A DNA stretch of 64,000 nucleotides. It comes from Sagittula sp048553715. Lineage in GTDB: Bacteria > Pseudomonadota > Alphaproteobacteria > Rhodobacterales > Rhodobacteraceae. The stretch covers positions 248,001 through 312,000 of the forward strand of contig NZ_JBLZNC010000004.1 of NCBI RefSeq assembly GCF_048553715.1, given 5' to 3'. Shown here piece after piece: positions 51,490-59,415 of this stretch. Position 1 is the stretch's first letter, and every line of letters starts with the position of its first letter. The position numbers and the translations under genes were made by a program. Below the pieces are notes generated by a model. That model searched no databases. It worked only from the letters and a program-made list of their open reading frames with translations, and was not told where the DNA came from.

Positions 51490-51565
51490 GTCACCCCTTC
51501 TGTAAACGCGGCTGTGGGACACCTCTCCCCAACGAGAGGCATCTATCTGGAAGGTTAGCTCAGCT
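51490..51565 (+). ncRNA. Structured leader of serC (candidate serC motif)
   Basis: Upstream of serC the transcript can form CCTCTC (51522-51527) / GAGAGG (51534-51539) with loop CCCAAC. CCTTC (51496-51500) is complementary to GAAGG (51550-51554), part of the probable ribosome-binding site GGAAGG. A serC leader motif of unknown ligand is known in alphaproteobacteria at this position; I infer this is an example from place and lineage, not from a covariance match. Confidence 0.5.
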
Positions 51566-52708
51566 ATGGCACCCCAAGCACCGGCATCGCGGCCGGTAAA
51601 CCCGCGTTTTTCTTCTGGCCCCTGCGCCAAGATCCCCACTTTCACGCTCGACAAATTGTCTGACGCCGCTCTGGGCCGGTCGCACCGCGCCGCCGTCGGC
51701 AAGGACAAGCTCAAGGCTGCCATCGAAGGCACGCGTGAGATCCTCGGCATCCCGGCAGATTACAAGATCGGCATCGTGCCGGCGTCCGATACCGGCGCGG
51801 TCGAAATGGCCATGTGGTCGATGCTGGGTGCGCGTAAGGCCACCATGGTGGCTTGGGAATCTTTCGGCGCGGGCTGGGTGTCCGACGTCGTAAAGCAGCT
51901 CAAGATCGACGCCGACGTGCGCGAAGCGGGCTACGGCGAGATCGTCGATATGGCGGCGATCGATTACAACACCGATGTTGTGTTCACTTGGAACGGCACC
52001 ACCTCCGGCGTGCGTGTGGCGAACGGTGACGTGATCCCCGCTGATCGCGAAGGGCTGACCATCTGCGATGCGACCTCTGCCGCGTTTGCGCAGGACCTGC
52101 CGTGGGACAAGCTGGATGTGACCACCTTCTCTTGGCAAAAAGTCATGGGAGGCGAGGCTGCGCATGGTATGCTGGTGCTGTCGCCCCGGGCTGTCGAACG
52201 GTTGGAAACCTACACCCCCGCATGGCCGCTGCCCAAGATCTTCCGCCTGACCAAGGGCGGCAAGCTGATCGACGGCATCTTTAGCGGAGCTACGATCAAC
52301 ACGCCGTCCATGCTGGCGGTCGAGGATTATCTGGTGGCGCTGGATTGGGCGCGCGAGATTGGCGGGCTGAACGCGCTGATGGCGCGGGCTGATGCAAACG
52401 CCAAGGTGATCTGGGACTTCTGCGAGGCCAACGACTGGATTGCCAACCTCGCGGTTGATCCCGCGACACGGTCGAACACCTCCGTCTGCCTGAAGTTCAC
52501 CGATGACCGCATCAAGGATGGTGCAAGCTTTGCCAAAGCGGTCGCCAAACGGCTGGAGGCCGAGGGTGTCGCACTGGACATCGGTGCCTACCGCGACGCG
52601 CCTGCGGGTCTTCGGATCTGGTGTGGCGCCACGGTGGAAACCTCTGACGTCGAAGCGCTGATGCCTTGGCTGGCCTACGCGTTCGAGGCGGAAATCGCCG
52701 CGCAGTAA
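51566..52708 (+). CDS. serC: Phosphoserine aminotransferase
   Basis: A 380-aa PLP enzyme converting 3-phosphohydroxypyruvate and glutamate to phosphoserine. It starts RPVNPRFSSGPCAKIP, the longer alphaproteobacterial type. The PLP lysine lies in FSWQKVMGGEAAHGM, preceded by the phosphate-binding ICDATSAAFAQDLPWDKL. It is followed by serA after about 100 bases that contain two GC-rich inverted repeats; the two make serine from 3-phosphoglycerate. A structured leader precedes it. Confidence 0.95.
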   Translation: MAPQAPASRPVNPRFSSGPCAKIPTFTLDKLSDAALGRSHRAAVGKDKLKAAIEGTREILGIPADYKIGIVPASDTGAVEMAMWSMLGARKATMVAWESFGAGWVSDVVKQLKIDADVREAGYGEIVDMAAIDYNTDVVFTWNGTTSGVRVANGDVIPADREGLTICDATSAAFAQDLPWDKLDVTTFSWQKVMGGEAAHGMLVLSPRAVERLETYTPAWPLPKIFRLTKGGKLIDGIFSGATINTPSMLAVEDYLVALDWAREIGGLNALMARADANAKVIWDFCEANDWIANLAVDPATRSNTSVCLKFTDDRIKDGASFAKAVAKRLEAEGVALDIGAYRDAPAGLRIWCGATVETSDVEALMPWLAYAFEAEIAAQ

Positions 52709-52717
52709 GCGACGGAT

Positions 52718-52781
52718 GGTGGGTGAACAGCCCACCTCCTCAACCATTCCGACAGATCGTAGGGCGGGTTGTTAACCCGCC
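52718..52781. repeat. Two inverted repeats between serC and serA
   Basis: GGTGGG-TGAACAG-CCCACC (52718-52736) and GGCGGGTT-GTT-AACCCGCC (52763-52781) stand 26 bases apart. Both forms, GTGGGTGAACAGCCCACC and GGGCGGGTTNNNAACCCGCC, are as I recall very common between genes in Rhodobacteraceae, so this is a REP-like pair inserted within the serC-serA operon. Confidence 0.6.
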
Positions 52782-52810
52782 GCCCCCCTATTTGTATAAG
52801 GACCACACCC

Positions 52811-54409
52811 ATGGCCCCCAAAGTTCTCGTATCCGACAAGCTCTCCGAAACCGCCGTCCAGATCTTCCGTGATCGCGGCATTGACGTGGATTTCATGCCC
52901 GAACTGGGCAAGGACAAGGAAAAGCTCGCCGAGGTGATCGGCAAGTATGACGGCCTCGCGATTCGCTCCGCCACCAAGGTCACGCCGTCGCTGCTGGAGC
53001 ACGCCACCAACCTCAAGGTTGTGGGCCGCGCAGGCATCGGCACCGACAACGTCGACAAGGAAGCGGCGTCCAAGGCCGGTGTGATCGTCATGAACACGCC
53101 GTTCGGCAACATGATCACCACGGCTGAACACGCCATCGCCATGATGTTCGCCGTGGCGCGTCAAATCCCCGAGGCATCGGCCTCGACCCACGCGGGCAAG
53201 TGGGAAAAGTCCAAGTTCATGGGCGTCGAGCTGACCGGCAAAACGCTGGGCGTGATCGGCGCGGGCAACATCGGTGGCATCGTGTGCGACCGCGCCCGTG
53301 GTCTGAAGATGAAGGTTGTCGCCTTCGACCCCTTCCTGTCCGAAGAAAAGGCCGAGAAGATGCAGGTCGAAAAGGTCGAGTTGGACGAGCTGCTGGCCCG
53401 TGCCGATTTCATCACCCTCCACGTGCCGCTGACCGACGGCACCCGCAACATCCTGTCGCGTGAAAACCTCGAAAAGACCAAGAGAGGCGTGCGCATCATC
53501 AACTGTGCCCGTGGTGGTCTGGTCGACGAAGAGGCGCTGGCCGATCTGCTGAAATCCGGCCATGTGGCTGGCGCGGCCTTTGACGTTTTCGCGCAGGAAC
53601 CGGCGACCGAGAACCCGCTATTCAACCTGCCCAACGTGGTCTGCACGCCGCACCTTGGTGCCTCGACCACCGAAGCGCAGGAAAACGTGGCCCTGCAGGT
53701 TGCCGAGCAGATGTCGAACTACCTGCTGACCGGTGCCGTCGAAAACGCGCTGAACATGCCATCTGTCACCGCTGAAGAAGCCAAGGTCATGGGCCCGTGG
53801 ATCGATCTGTCCGGCCATCTGGGCAACTTTGCCGGTCAGATGTCCAAGGACGAGCCGATCAAGGCGATCAACATCCTGTACGACGGTGAAGCCGCGACCA
53901 TGAACCTCGAGGCGCTGAACTGCGCGCTGATCGCGGGTATCATGAAGCAGGCGAACCCGGACGTGAACATGGTCTCGGCGCCGATGATCGCCAAAGAGCG
54001 CGGCATCAAGATCTCGACCACCAATCAGGCGCAATCCGGTGCGTTCGAGGGCTATGTCAAAGTCACCGTCGTCACCGAAGAGCGTGAGCGGTCGGTCGCG
54101 GGCACCGTGTTCTCGGATGGCAAGCCGCGCTTCATCCAGATCAAGGGCATCAACATCGACGCCGAAGTGGGCCAGCACATGGTCTACACCACCAACGAGG
54201 ATGTGCCCGGCATCATCGGGACGCTTGGCACCACGCTTGGCAACAACGGTGTGAACATTGCGAACTTTACTCTGGGCCGCGCGGCGGCCAAGGGCGAGGC
54301 CATCGCATTGCTCTACATCGATGACGCCCTGCCGCAAAAGGCCATCGACGACCTGAAGGCCACCGGCCTGTTCCGTCAGGTCAAGCCGCTGTCCTTTGAT
54401 GTGAACTAA
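52811..54409 (+). CDS. serA: D-3-phosphoglycerate dehydrogenase
   Basis: A 532-aa NAD-dependent enzyme that oxidises 3-phosphoglycerate to 3-phosphohydroxypyruvate, the first step of serine synthesis. The nucleotide-binding loop is VIGAGNIGGIVCDRARG, the catalytic histidine is in CTPHLGAST, and the chain continues through an intervening allosteric domain (about 315-450) into a C-terminal ACT domain (MVYTTNEDVPGIIGTLGTTLG). It is the long form. ATG 52811 follows AAGGA; the in-frame upstream ATG is within the repeat region and less likely. Confidence 0.96.
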   Translation: MAPKVLVSDKLSETAVQIFRDRGIDVDFMPELGKDKEKLAEVIGKYDGLAIRSATKVTPSLLEHATNLKVVGRAGIGTDNVDKEAASKAGVIVMNTPFGNMITTAEHAIAMMFAVARQIPEASASTHAGKWEKSKFMGVELTGKTLGVIGAGNIGGIVCDRARGLKMKVVAFDPFLSEEKAEKMQVEKVELDELLARADFITLHVPLTDGTRNILSRENLEKTKRGVRIINCARGGLVDEEALADLLKSGHVAGAAFDVFAQEPATENPLFNLPNVVCTPHLGASTTEAQENVALQVAEQMSNYLLTGAVENALNMPSVTAEEAKVMGPWIDLSGHLGNFAGQMSKDEPIKAINILYDGEAATMNLEALNCALIAGIMKQANPDVNMVSAPMIAKERGIKISTTNQAQSGAFEGYVKVTVVTEERERSVAGTVFSDGKPRFIQIKGINIDAEVGQHMVYTTNEDVPGIIGTLGTTLGNNGVNIANFTLGRAAAKGEAIALLYIDDALPQKAIDDLKATGLFRQVKPLSFDVN

Positions 54410-54432
54410 CCTCGGCTTTTGTCGACGATGGC

Positions 54433-54458
54433 GGGCGGTCCCTCGGGGCCGCCCGTTT
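54433..54458 (+). terminator. Terminator after serA
   Basis: GGGCGGTCC (54433-54441) pairs with GGGCCGCCC (54446-54454), loop CTCG, followed by GTTTG. Confidence 0.65.
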
Positions 54459-54513
54459 GTCATTTCCCGCGCGTCACGCTAGGTCCTTTTCAACCACGGG
54501 AGGAGACCACAGC

Positions 54514-55242
54514 GTGAGCCAAAACATTTACGCCATCGGAGACATTCACGGGCAGCGCGAGATGCTGACCGATGCATTGGCGCAGATTGAAAATGACGGC
54601 GGGCGGGATGCGCGCATCGTATTTCTGGGGGATTACGTCGACCGCGGGCCGGATTCGCGCGGTGTCATCGACATTTTGGCACAAGGTCTGGCGGAGGGGC
54701 GCAACTGGACCTGCATCAAGGGCAATCATGACCGTCTGTTCGAATGGTTCATTGAGCCACCCATGCCACGCAATGACCCGCACCTGATCATCGGATACGA
54801 CTGGACGCACAAGAACATCGGCGGGCGCGAAACGATGGCCTCCTACGGGATCGAAGTGCCAGACCGCATCCGTTCTGGCGAATTGGCAGAGCAGGTCCGC
54901 GCGGTTGTCCCCGACGAACATCTGGCGTTCCTGCGCGACCTGACGCTGCAGCAGCGGATCGGCGACCGGCTGTTTGTCCATGCGGGTATCCGGCCCGCAG
55001 TGGCGCTGGAAGAACAGGCTGAGGATGATCTGCTGTGGATCAGGGACCCGTTTCTGGAGGACACCAGTGATCACGGCGTGCTGGTGGTGCATGGCCATAC
55101 GATGGTCGACGCGCCGGATCTGCGGGTGAACCGGCTGAACCTCGATACCGGGGCGGGCAAGGGCAAGCCGCTGACCATCGCGGTCTTTGACGGGCCGGAA
55201 ATTTTCCGGCTGGGTGCCTCAGGACGCGGTCCTTTGGCCTGA
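54514..55242 (+). CDS. Metallophosphoesterase (PPP-type serine/threonine phosphatase-like)
   Basis: A 242-aa enzyme of the bacterial PPP group. Metal-binding motifs are in order: IGDIHGQREML, LGDYVDRGPDSRGVI, IKGNHDRLFEWF, LFVHAGIRP and VVHGHTMVD. Members dephosphorylate proteins or cleave dinucleoside tetraphosphates. GTG 54514 has GGAGGAG upstream. The last 24 bases overlap the 3' end of the convergent SulP gene. Confidence 0.92.
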   Translation: MSQNIYAIGDIHGQREMLTDALAQIENDGGRDARIVFLGDYVDRGPDSRGVIDILAQGLAEGRNWTCIKGNHDRLFEWFIEPPMPRNDPHLIIGYDWTHKNIGGRETMASYGIEVPDRIRSGELAEQVRAVVPDEHLAFLRDLTLQQRIGDRLFVHAGIRPAVALEEQAEDDLLWIRDPFLEDTSDHGVLVVHGHTMVDAPDLRVNRLNLDTGAGKGKPLTIAVFDGPEIFRLGASGRGPLA

Positions 55243-56970
55243 TGGGGCGGGCGTGGCCAGTGCTTGCCACGCCTGAAACTGGGACAGAAAGACCTGACCG
55301 CTGAGATCCTCAAGCAGATGGGCGCGCCGCAGCTTGTCCATCACCGGCCCTTTGATCTGGCTCAGGTGCAATGTGATGCCCATGTCGGCCAGACGGCGGT
55401 TCAGCTCTTCGAGCGTCTCCAGCGCGGACATATCGATGTCATTCACCGCAGGACAGTTCAACACCACATGGCGGATCGGCTGGTCACAGGTCACGCGGGT
55501 CAGCACATAGTCTTCGAGAAAGCGGGCATTGGCGAAATACAGGCTCTCATCCACCCGCAGTGTAATCAGATGCGGCTGCGTTTCGACCTCGTGGCGAAGG
55601 ATGTTGCGGAAATGCTGCGTGCCGGGGACAAGGCCAATTTCGGCCACATGCGGGCGGGACGTTTTGTACAGATGTAAGCCGATGGAGATAAGCACTCCCG
55701 CTGACACGCCGACCTCGACCCCCAGTGTCAGGGTCAGCAGGATGGTCGCCGCGACGGCTGCAAAATCCACCGCGCTGTAGCCCCAGGCCCGTTTCAGGAT
55801 CGACAGATCCACCAGCGACAGGACCGCCACGATGATCGTCGCCGCGAGCGTTGCGATCGGCAGAAAGTACAACACAGGCGTCAAAAACAAGGCGGCCAGC
55901 AGAATGCCCACAGCGGTATAGGCTCCGGCGGCGGGGGTTTCGGCACCGGCATCGAAGTTCACCACAGACCGCGCAAAGCCGCCCGTGACGGGATAACCGC
56001 CTGTCAGTGCCGCGCCAATGTTGGACGCGCCCAGCCCGATCAGCTCCTGATCCGGGACGATACGCTGCCGCCGCTTGGCCGCGAGGGTCTGCGCCACCGA
56101 TACGGATTCAACGAAACCGATAACGGAAATCAGAACCGCAGGCAGCGCCAGCTGCTGCCACAGCGCGCCATCGAGAACCGGCAGGGTCAAAGGCGGCAGG
56201 CCAGTGGGGACCTCGCCCACGATTTTCACCCCGTAGCTGTGCAAATCAAAGGCCCAGGTCGCAGCGATGGTCACGCCGACGGCGAACACCGGACCGGCCT
56301 TTGTCAGAATATCTGCCAGCTGTGGTGGGGTGCCATTGGCCACCAGAAGCGGCTTCATCCCCCTGCGCACCCAGAACAGAAAGCCGGTCACACTCGCCCC
56401 GATCGCCAGTGTGACCGCGTTGGTATTGTCGAGGTGGGTGACCAGATCCGCGACGGTCTCGATCAACGTGTGACCGCCCGCATCCACCCCGAGGATATGC
56501 TTGAGCTGCGAGGTGGCAATCAGCAGGCCCGAGGCGGTGATGAAACCCGCGATCACCGGATGTGACAGGAAATTTGCAATAAACCCCAGCCGCAGCGCGC
56601 CCATCAGCAGCAAAAACGCTCCGGACATAAAGGCCAAGGTGCCCGCGGCCAGTGCGACGTCGACGGGGTTGGTAAGCCCCAATTCCCCGATGGCGGCGGC
56701 GGTCATCAGCGACACCACTGCCACAGGACCAACGGCCAGTGTCCGCGATGTGCCGAAAACCGCATAGGCCACCAGCGGCAAGATCGACGCATAAAGCCCC
56801 ATCTCCGCCGGCAGTCCTGCCAAAAGCGCATAGGCCAGCGATTGAGGAATCAACATGATCGTCACGATAGCTGCGGCCAACAGGTCAGATGTCGCCTCGG
56901 TGCGCCCATAGCTTTGTCCCCATTGAAGGATCGGAAAAAAGCGGCGCAGGCGTGAGGGGTGAAGAGACAT
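55219..56970 (-). CDS. SulP family inorganic anion transporter with STAS domain
   Basis: A 583-aa inner-membrane transporter. The N-terminal part has about twelve to fourteen membrane spans (AAAIVTIMLIPQSLAYALLAG, then YASILPLVAYAVFGTSRTLAVGP). The C-terminal STAS domain runs from about 445 to 560 (LRVDESLYFANARFLEDYV, NDIDMSALETLEELNRRL). Substrates of the family include sulfate, bicarbonate and dicarboxylates; which is carried here is unknown. ATG 56970 gives a sensible short cytosolic start. Confidence 0.92.
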   Translation of the reverse strand: MSLHPSRLRRFFPILQWGQSYGRTEATSDLLAAAIVTIMLIPQSLAYALLAGLPAEMGLYASILPLVAYAVFGTSRTLAVGPVAVVSLMTAAAIGELGLTNPVDVALAAGTLAFMSGAFLLLMGALRLGFIANFLSHPVIAGFITASGLLIATSQLKHILGVDAGGHTLIETVADLVTHLDNTNAVTLAIGASVTGFLFWVRRGMKPLLVANGTPPQLADILTKAGPVFAVGVTIAATWAFDLHSYGVKIVGEVPTGLPPLTLPVLDGALWQQLALPAVLISVIGFVESVSVAQTLAAKRRQRIVPDQELIGLGASNIGAALTGGYPVTGGFARSVVNFDAGAETPAAGAYTAVGILLAALFLTPVLYFLPIATLAATIIVAVLSLVDLSILKRAWGYSAVDFAAVAATILLTLTLGVEVGVSAGVLISIGLHLYKTSRPHVAEIGLVPGTQHFRNILRHEVETQPHLITLRVDESLYFANARFLEDYVLTRVTCDQPIRHVVLNCPAVNDIDMSALETLEELNRRLADMGITLHLSQIKGPVMDKLRRAHLLEDLSGQVFLSQFQAWQALATPAPSGQRTAS

Positions 56971-57230
56971 GTCAGTATCCAAAGGGGGGAGCTTCTTCCC
57001 ACTTATATTCAATAAACAGAATTTAAAAGGTTTCGTGGAGAGTTTCTCCCTATGTGCAGCCAGCACAGCAGAATTTTGGCCGCAAACGAGTGGTTGATCA
57101 GACAATCTTCCCGAAAATCTGACTAAAATCGATCAAATTTCCCATCAGCTGTCATTTTTCCGGCGCATGACAGGGGCGAACTGCGGTAGATTGTCACAAT
57201 TACATGACGCCATCAGCAGGGAGTGGGCAC

Positions 57231-57665
57231 ATGGCAGAAAAATTCGTCGTCGGATTCGACGGCAGCGACGCAGCGAAGCGGGCGCTGGATTTTGCGATCC
57301 AGCGGGCGCAGGTCACCGGTGGGGCGCTGGTTTTGGCGCATGTTCTGGAATGGTCCCCTTATTCGTTCCTGACCCCGACAGAGATCGAGGAACGCCATGC
57401 CCGCCGCAAGGAAGAGATGGCCCGCGCCGAGCGCGCCATCCTGACGCCCGCGCGCGAACAAGTGACCGCCGCCGGTGTTCCCGTCGAGGCCGTGATCAAA
57501 TACGGCCATGTCGCCGAAACCCTGGTCAAACTGGTCAAAGCGGAAAGCGCGGTTCAGATCATCCTCGGCCGGGACGGGAACTCCTCCTTTGGCAGTCGGG
57601 TGTTCGGTTCCGTGGCCGGGTCCTTGGTCCAAATTTCGCCGGTGCCCTGCACCATCGTGCCATAA
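57231..57665 (+). CDS. Universal stress protein (UspA family)
   Basis: A 144-aa single Usp domain. It begins EKFVVGFDGSDAAKRALDFA and ends with the glycine-rich nucleotide loop region ILGRDGNSSFGSRVFGSVAG then VPCTIVP, so it probably binds ATP. ATG 57231 follows GGGAG. It lies 17 bases before the AGCS symporter on the same strand and may be cotranscribed with it; Usp genes are often linked to transporters. Confidence 0.9.
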   Translation: MAEKFVVGFDGSDAAKRALDFAIQRAQVTGGALVLAHVLEWSPYSFLTPTEIEERHARRKEEMARAERAILTPAREQVTAAGVPVEAVIKYGHVAETLVKLVKAESAVQIILGRDGNSSFGSRVFGSVAGSLVQISPVPCTIVP

Positions 57666-57682
57666 TGTCGGGGAGACAGATC

Positions 57683-59239
57683 ATGACATCGACTTTTACG
57701 CGCCCAGGGCTTGGCGCGTTGATGCTGGCGTGGCTGGCAAACGCCGCCGCCGCACAAGACAGCGCCGGCATCGACGAGACCATCAACGCGGCCTTTGCGG
57801 GGGCAACCGGCTGGTTTGTATCCGCGATCTTCAGCCCGTTTCCGGGCACCGATTTCCCGTGGATCGTGGGCTGGCTTGTGCTCGCCGCGACCGTGTTTAC
57901 CGTCTATTTCGGGTTTATCCAGTTTCGCGCCTTTGGCCACAGCATCGCGCTGGTCAAGGGTGACTACTCTGACCCCGATGACGCTGGTGAAGTCAGCCAC
58001 TTTCAGGCGCTTGCCACGGCGCTGTCCGGAACCGTCGGTCTGGGCAACATCGCGGGGGTTGCGGTGGCTGTCGGCATCGGCGGGCCGGGGGCGACCTTCT
58101 GGATGATCCTCGCAGGCCTGCTGGGCATGGCGTCGAAGTTCACGGAATGTACGCTCGCCGTGAAATACCGTAATGAATACGAGGACGGCACCGTCTCGGG
58201 TGGGCCAATGTATTACATGGTCAAAGGCTTCGCCGAACGCGCCTTGCCGGGGGGCAAAGTGCTGGCTGTGCTGTTTTCGATTTTCTGTATCCTGGGCGCG
58301 CTGGGCGGCGGGAACATGTTTCAAGCCAATCAGGCACATCAGGCCCTGACCGGCGTTTTGGGAGAATACCCCGGCGCGATCACGGGTGTGGTCTTTGCGG
58401 TTATCGTGTTTATGGTGATTGCTGGCGGTCTAAAATCCATCGCATCAGTAACCGAAAAGGTCGTGCCTTTGATGGCGGTGATCTACGTCGGCACCGCTTT
58501 GGTGATCCTGATCATGAACGCCAATATGATCGGCTGGGCCTTTGGCCAGATCTTTGCTGGCGCCTTCACCGGTTTGGGCATTGCGGGCGGCATGGTCGGC
58601 GCGTTGATCCAAGGGTTCAAGCGCGCGGCCTTCTCGAACGAGGCCGGTGTCGGGTCCGCAGCGATTGCGCATTCGGCGGTCCGCACCAAGGAGCCGATCA
58701 CCGAAGGTTTTGTTTCTCTGCTCGAGCCGTTCATCGACACTGTTGTGATCTGTACCATGACGGCGCTGGTGATCATCATCACCCAGCAGTTGCTGATTGA
58801 TGAGACCACCGGGCTTTACATGCTGAACGAGGCGGGCACCGCCATCGCGACCGTCGACGGCAACACGGGTGTCAGCCTGACCGCCGCCGCATTTGGCAGC
58901 GCGTTCTCGTGGTTTCCGACGGTGCTGGCCGTGGCCGTGATCCTGTTCGCCTTCTCCACGATGATCTCGTGGTCCTACTACGGGTTGAAGGCGTGGACCT
59001 TCCTGTTCGGCGAGGGCAAGGCCAAGGAGCTGACGTTCAAGGTCATCTTCTGCCTGTTCGTGATCGTAGGCGCCTCTGCCAATCTTGGGCCGGTCATCGA
59101 CTTCTCGGATGCGGCAATCTTTGCCATGGCCGTGGTGAACATCATTGGCCTGTATCTGTTGATGCCCGTGGTGAAACGCGAATTGCACAGCTACCTAACG
59201 CGGATCAAATCCGGCGAGATCCGCAAATTCACCGATTGA
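57683..59239 (+). CDS. AGCS family sodium:amino-acid (alanine/glycine) symporter
   Basis: A 518-aa inner-membrane transporter with about eleven spans. A hydrophobic N-terminal segment ending NAAAAQDS may be a signal-like start. Family marks: SGTVGLGNIAGVAVAVGIGGPGA, then GMASKFTECTLAVKYR, then RAAFSNEAGVGSAAIAH. It takes up alanine or glycine with sodium, which suits a marine bacterium. The ATG at 57683 follows GGGGAG; the same frame is open upstream across the Usp gene, but that part is out of frame with Usp and not coding. A terminator follows. Confidence 0.93.
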   Translation: MTSTFTRPGLGALMLAWLANAAAAQDSAGIDETINAAFAGATGWFVSAIFSPFPGTDFPWIVGWLVLAATVFTVYFGFIQFRAFGHSIALVKGDYSDPDDAGEVSHFQALATALSGTVGLGNIAGVAVAVGIGGPGATFWMILAGLLGMASKFTECTLAVKYRNEYEDGTVSGGPMYYMVKGFAERALPGGKVLAVLFSIFCILGALGGGNMFQANQAHQALTGVLGEYPGAITGVVFAVIVFMVIAGGLKSIASVTEKVVPLMAVIYVGTALVILIMNANMIGWAFGQIFAGAFTGLGIAGGMVGALIQGFKRAAFSNEAGVGSAAIAHSAVRTKEPITEGFVSLLEPFIDTVVICTMTALVIIITQQLLIDETTGLYMLNEAGTAIATVDGNTGVSLTAAAFGSAFSWFPTVLAVAVILFAFSTMISWSYYGLKAWTFLFGEGKAKELTFKVIFCLFVIVGASANLGPVIDFSDAAIFAMAVVNIIGLYLLMPVVKRELHSYLTRIKSGEIRKFTD

Positions 59240-59261
59240 TGCTAAATTGATCTAGTGTGAC

Positions 59262-59291
59262 GCAGGGCTGCCCATCGGGTGGCCCTGTTTT
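59262..59291 (+). terminator. Terminator after the AGCS gene
   Basis: CAGGGC (59263-59268) pairs with GCCCTG (59282-59287), CCC/GGG pair inside, and TTTT follows. Confidence 0.7.
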
Positions 59292-59415
59292 GCTTTTGGA
59301 GTGTGCCAGAAATTATGCTCAATTATTCAACAAGTATTATCTATTAAACAATTCCGGCGTGATTGATTTATGAGCTTTCACGCAAAGGTGGTTAATATGA
59401 CCGCTTTTCAACAAC

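Noticed and set aside
57001..57230. FNR-type site upstream of the universal stress protein
   Set aside because: TTGATCAGACAATC and ATCGATCAAATT resemble half-sites, but neither has the symmetric TTGAT-N4-ATCAA layout.
57167..57682. N-terminal extension of the AGCS symporter across the Usp gene
   Set aside because: The stretch lies in another frame over a clear Usp gene; the symporter has a good start at 57683 with GGGGAG.
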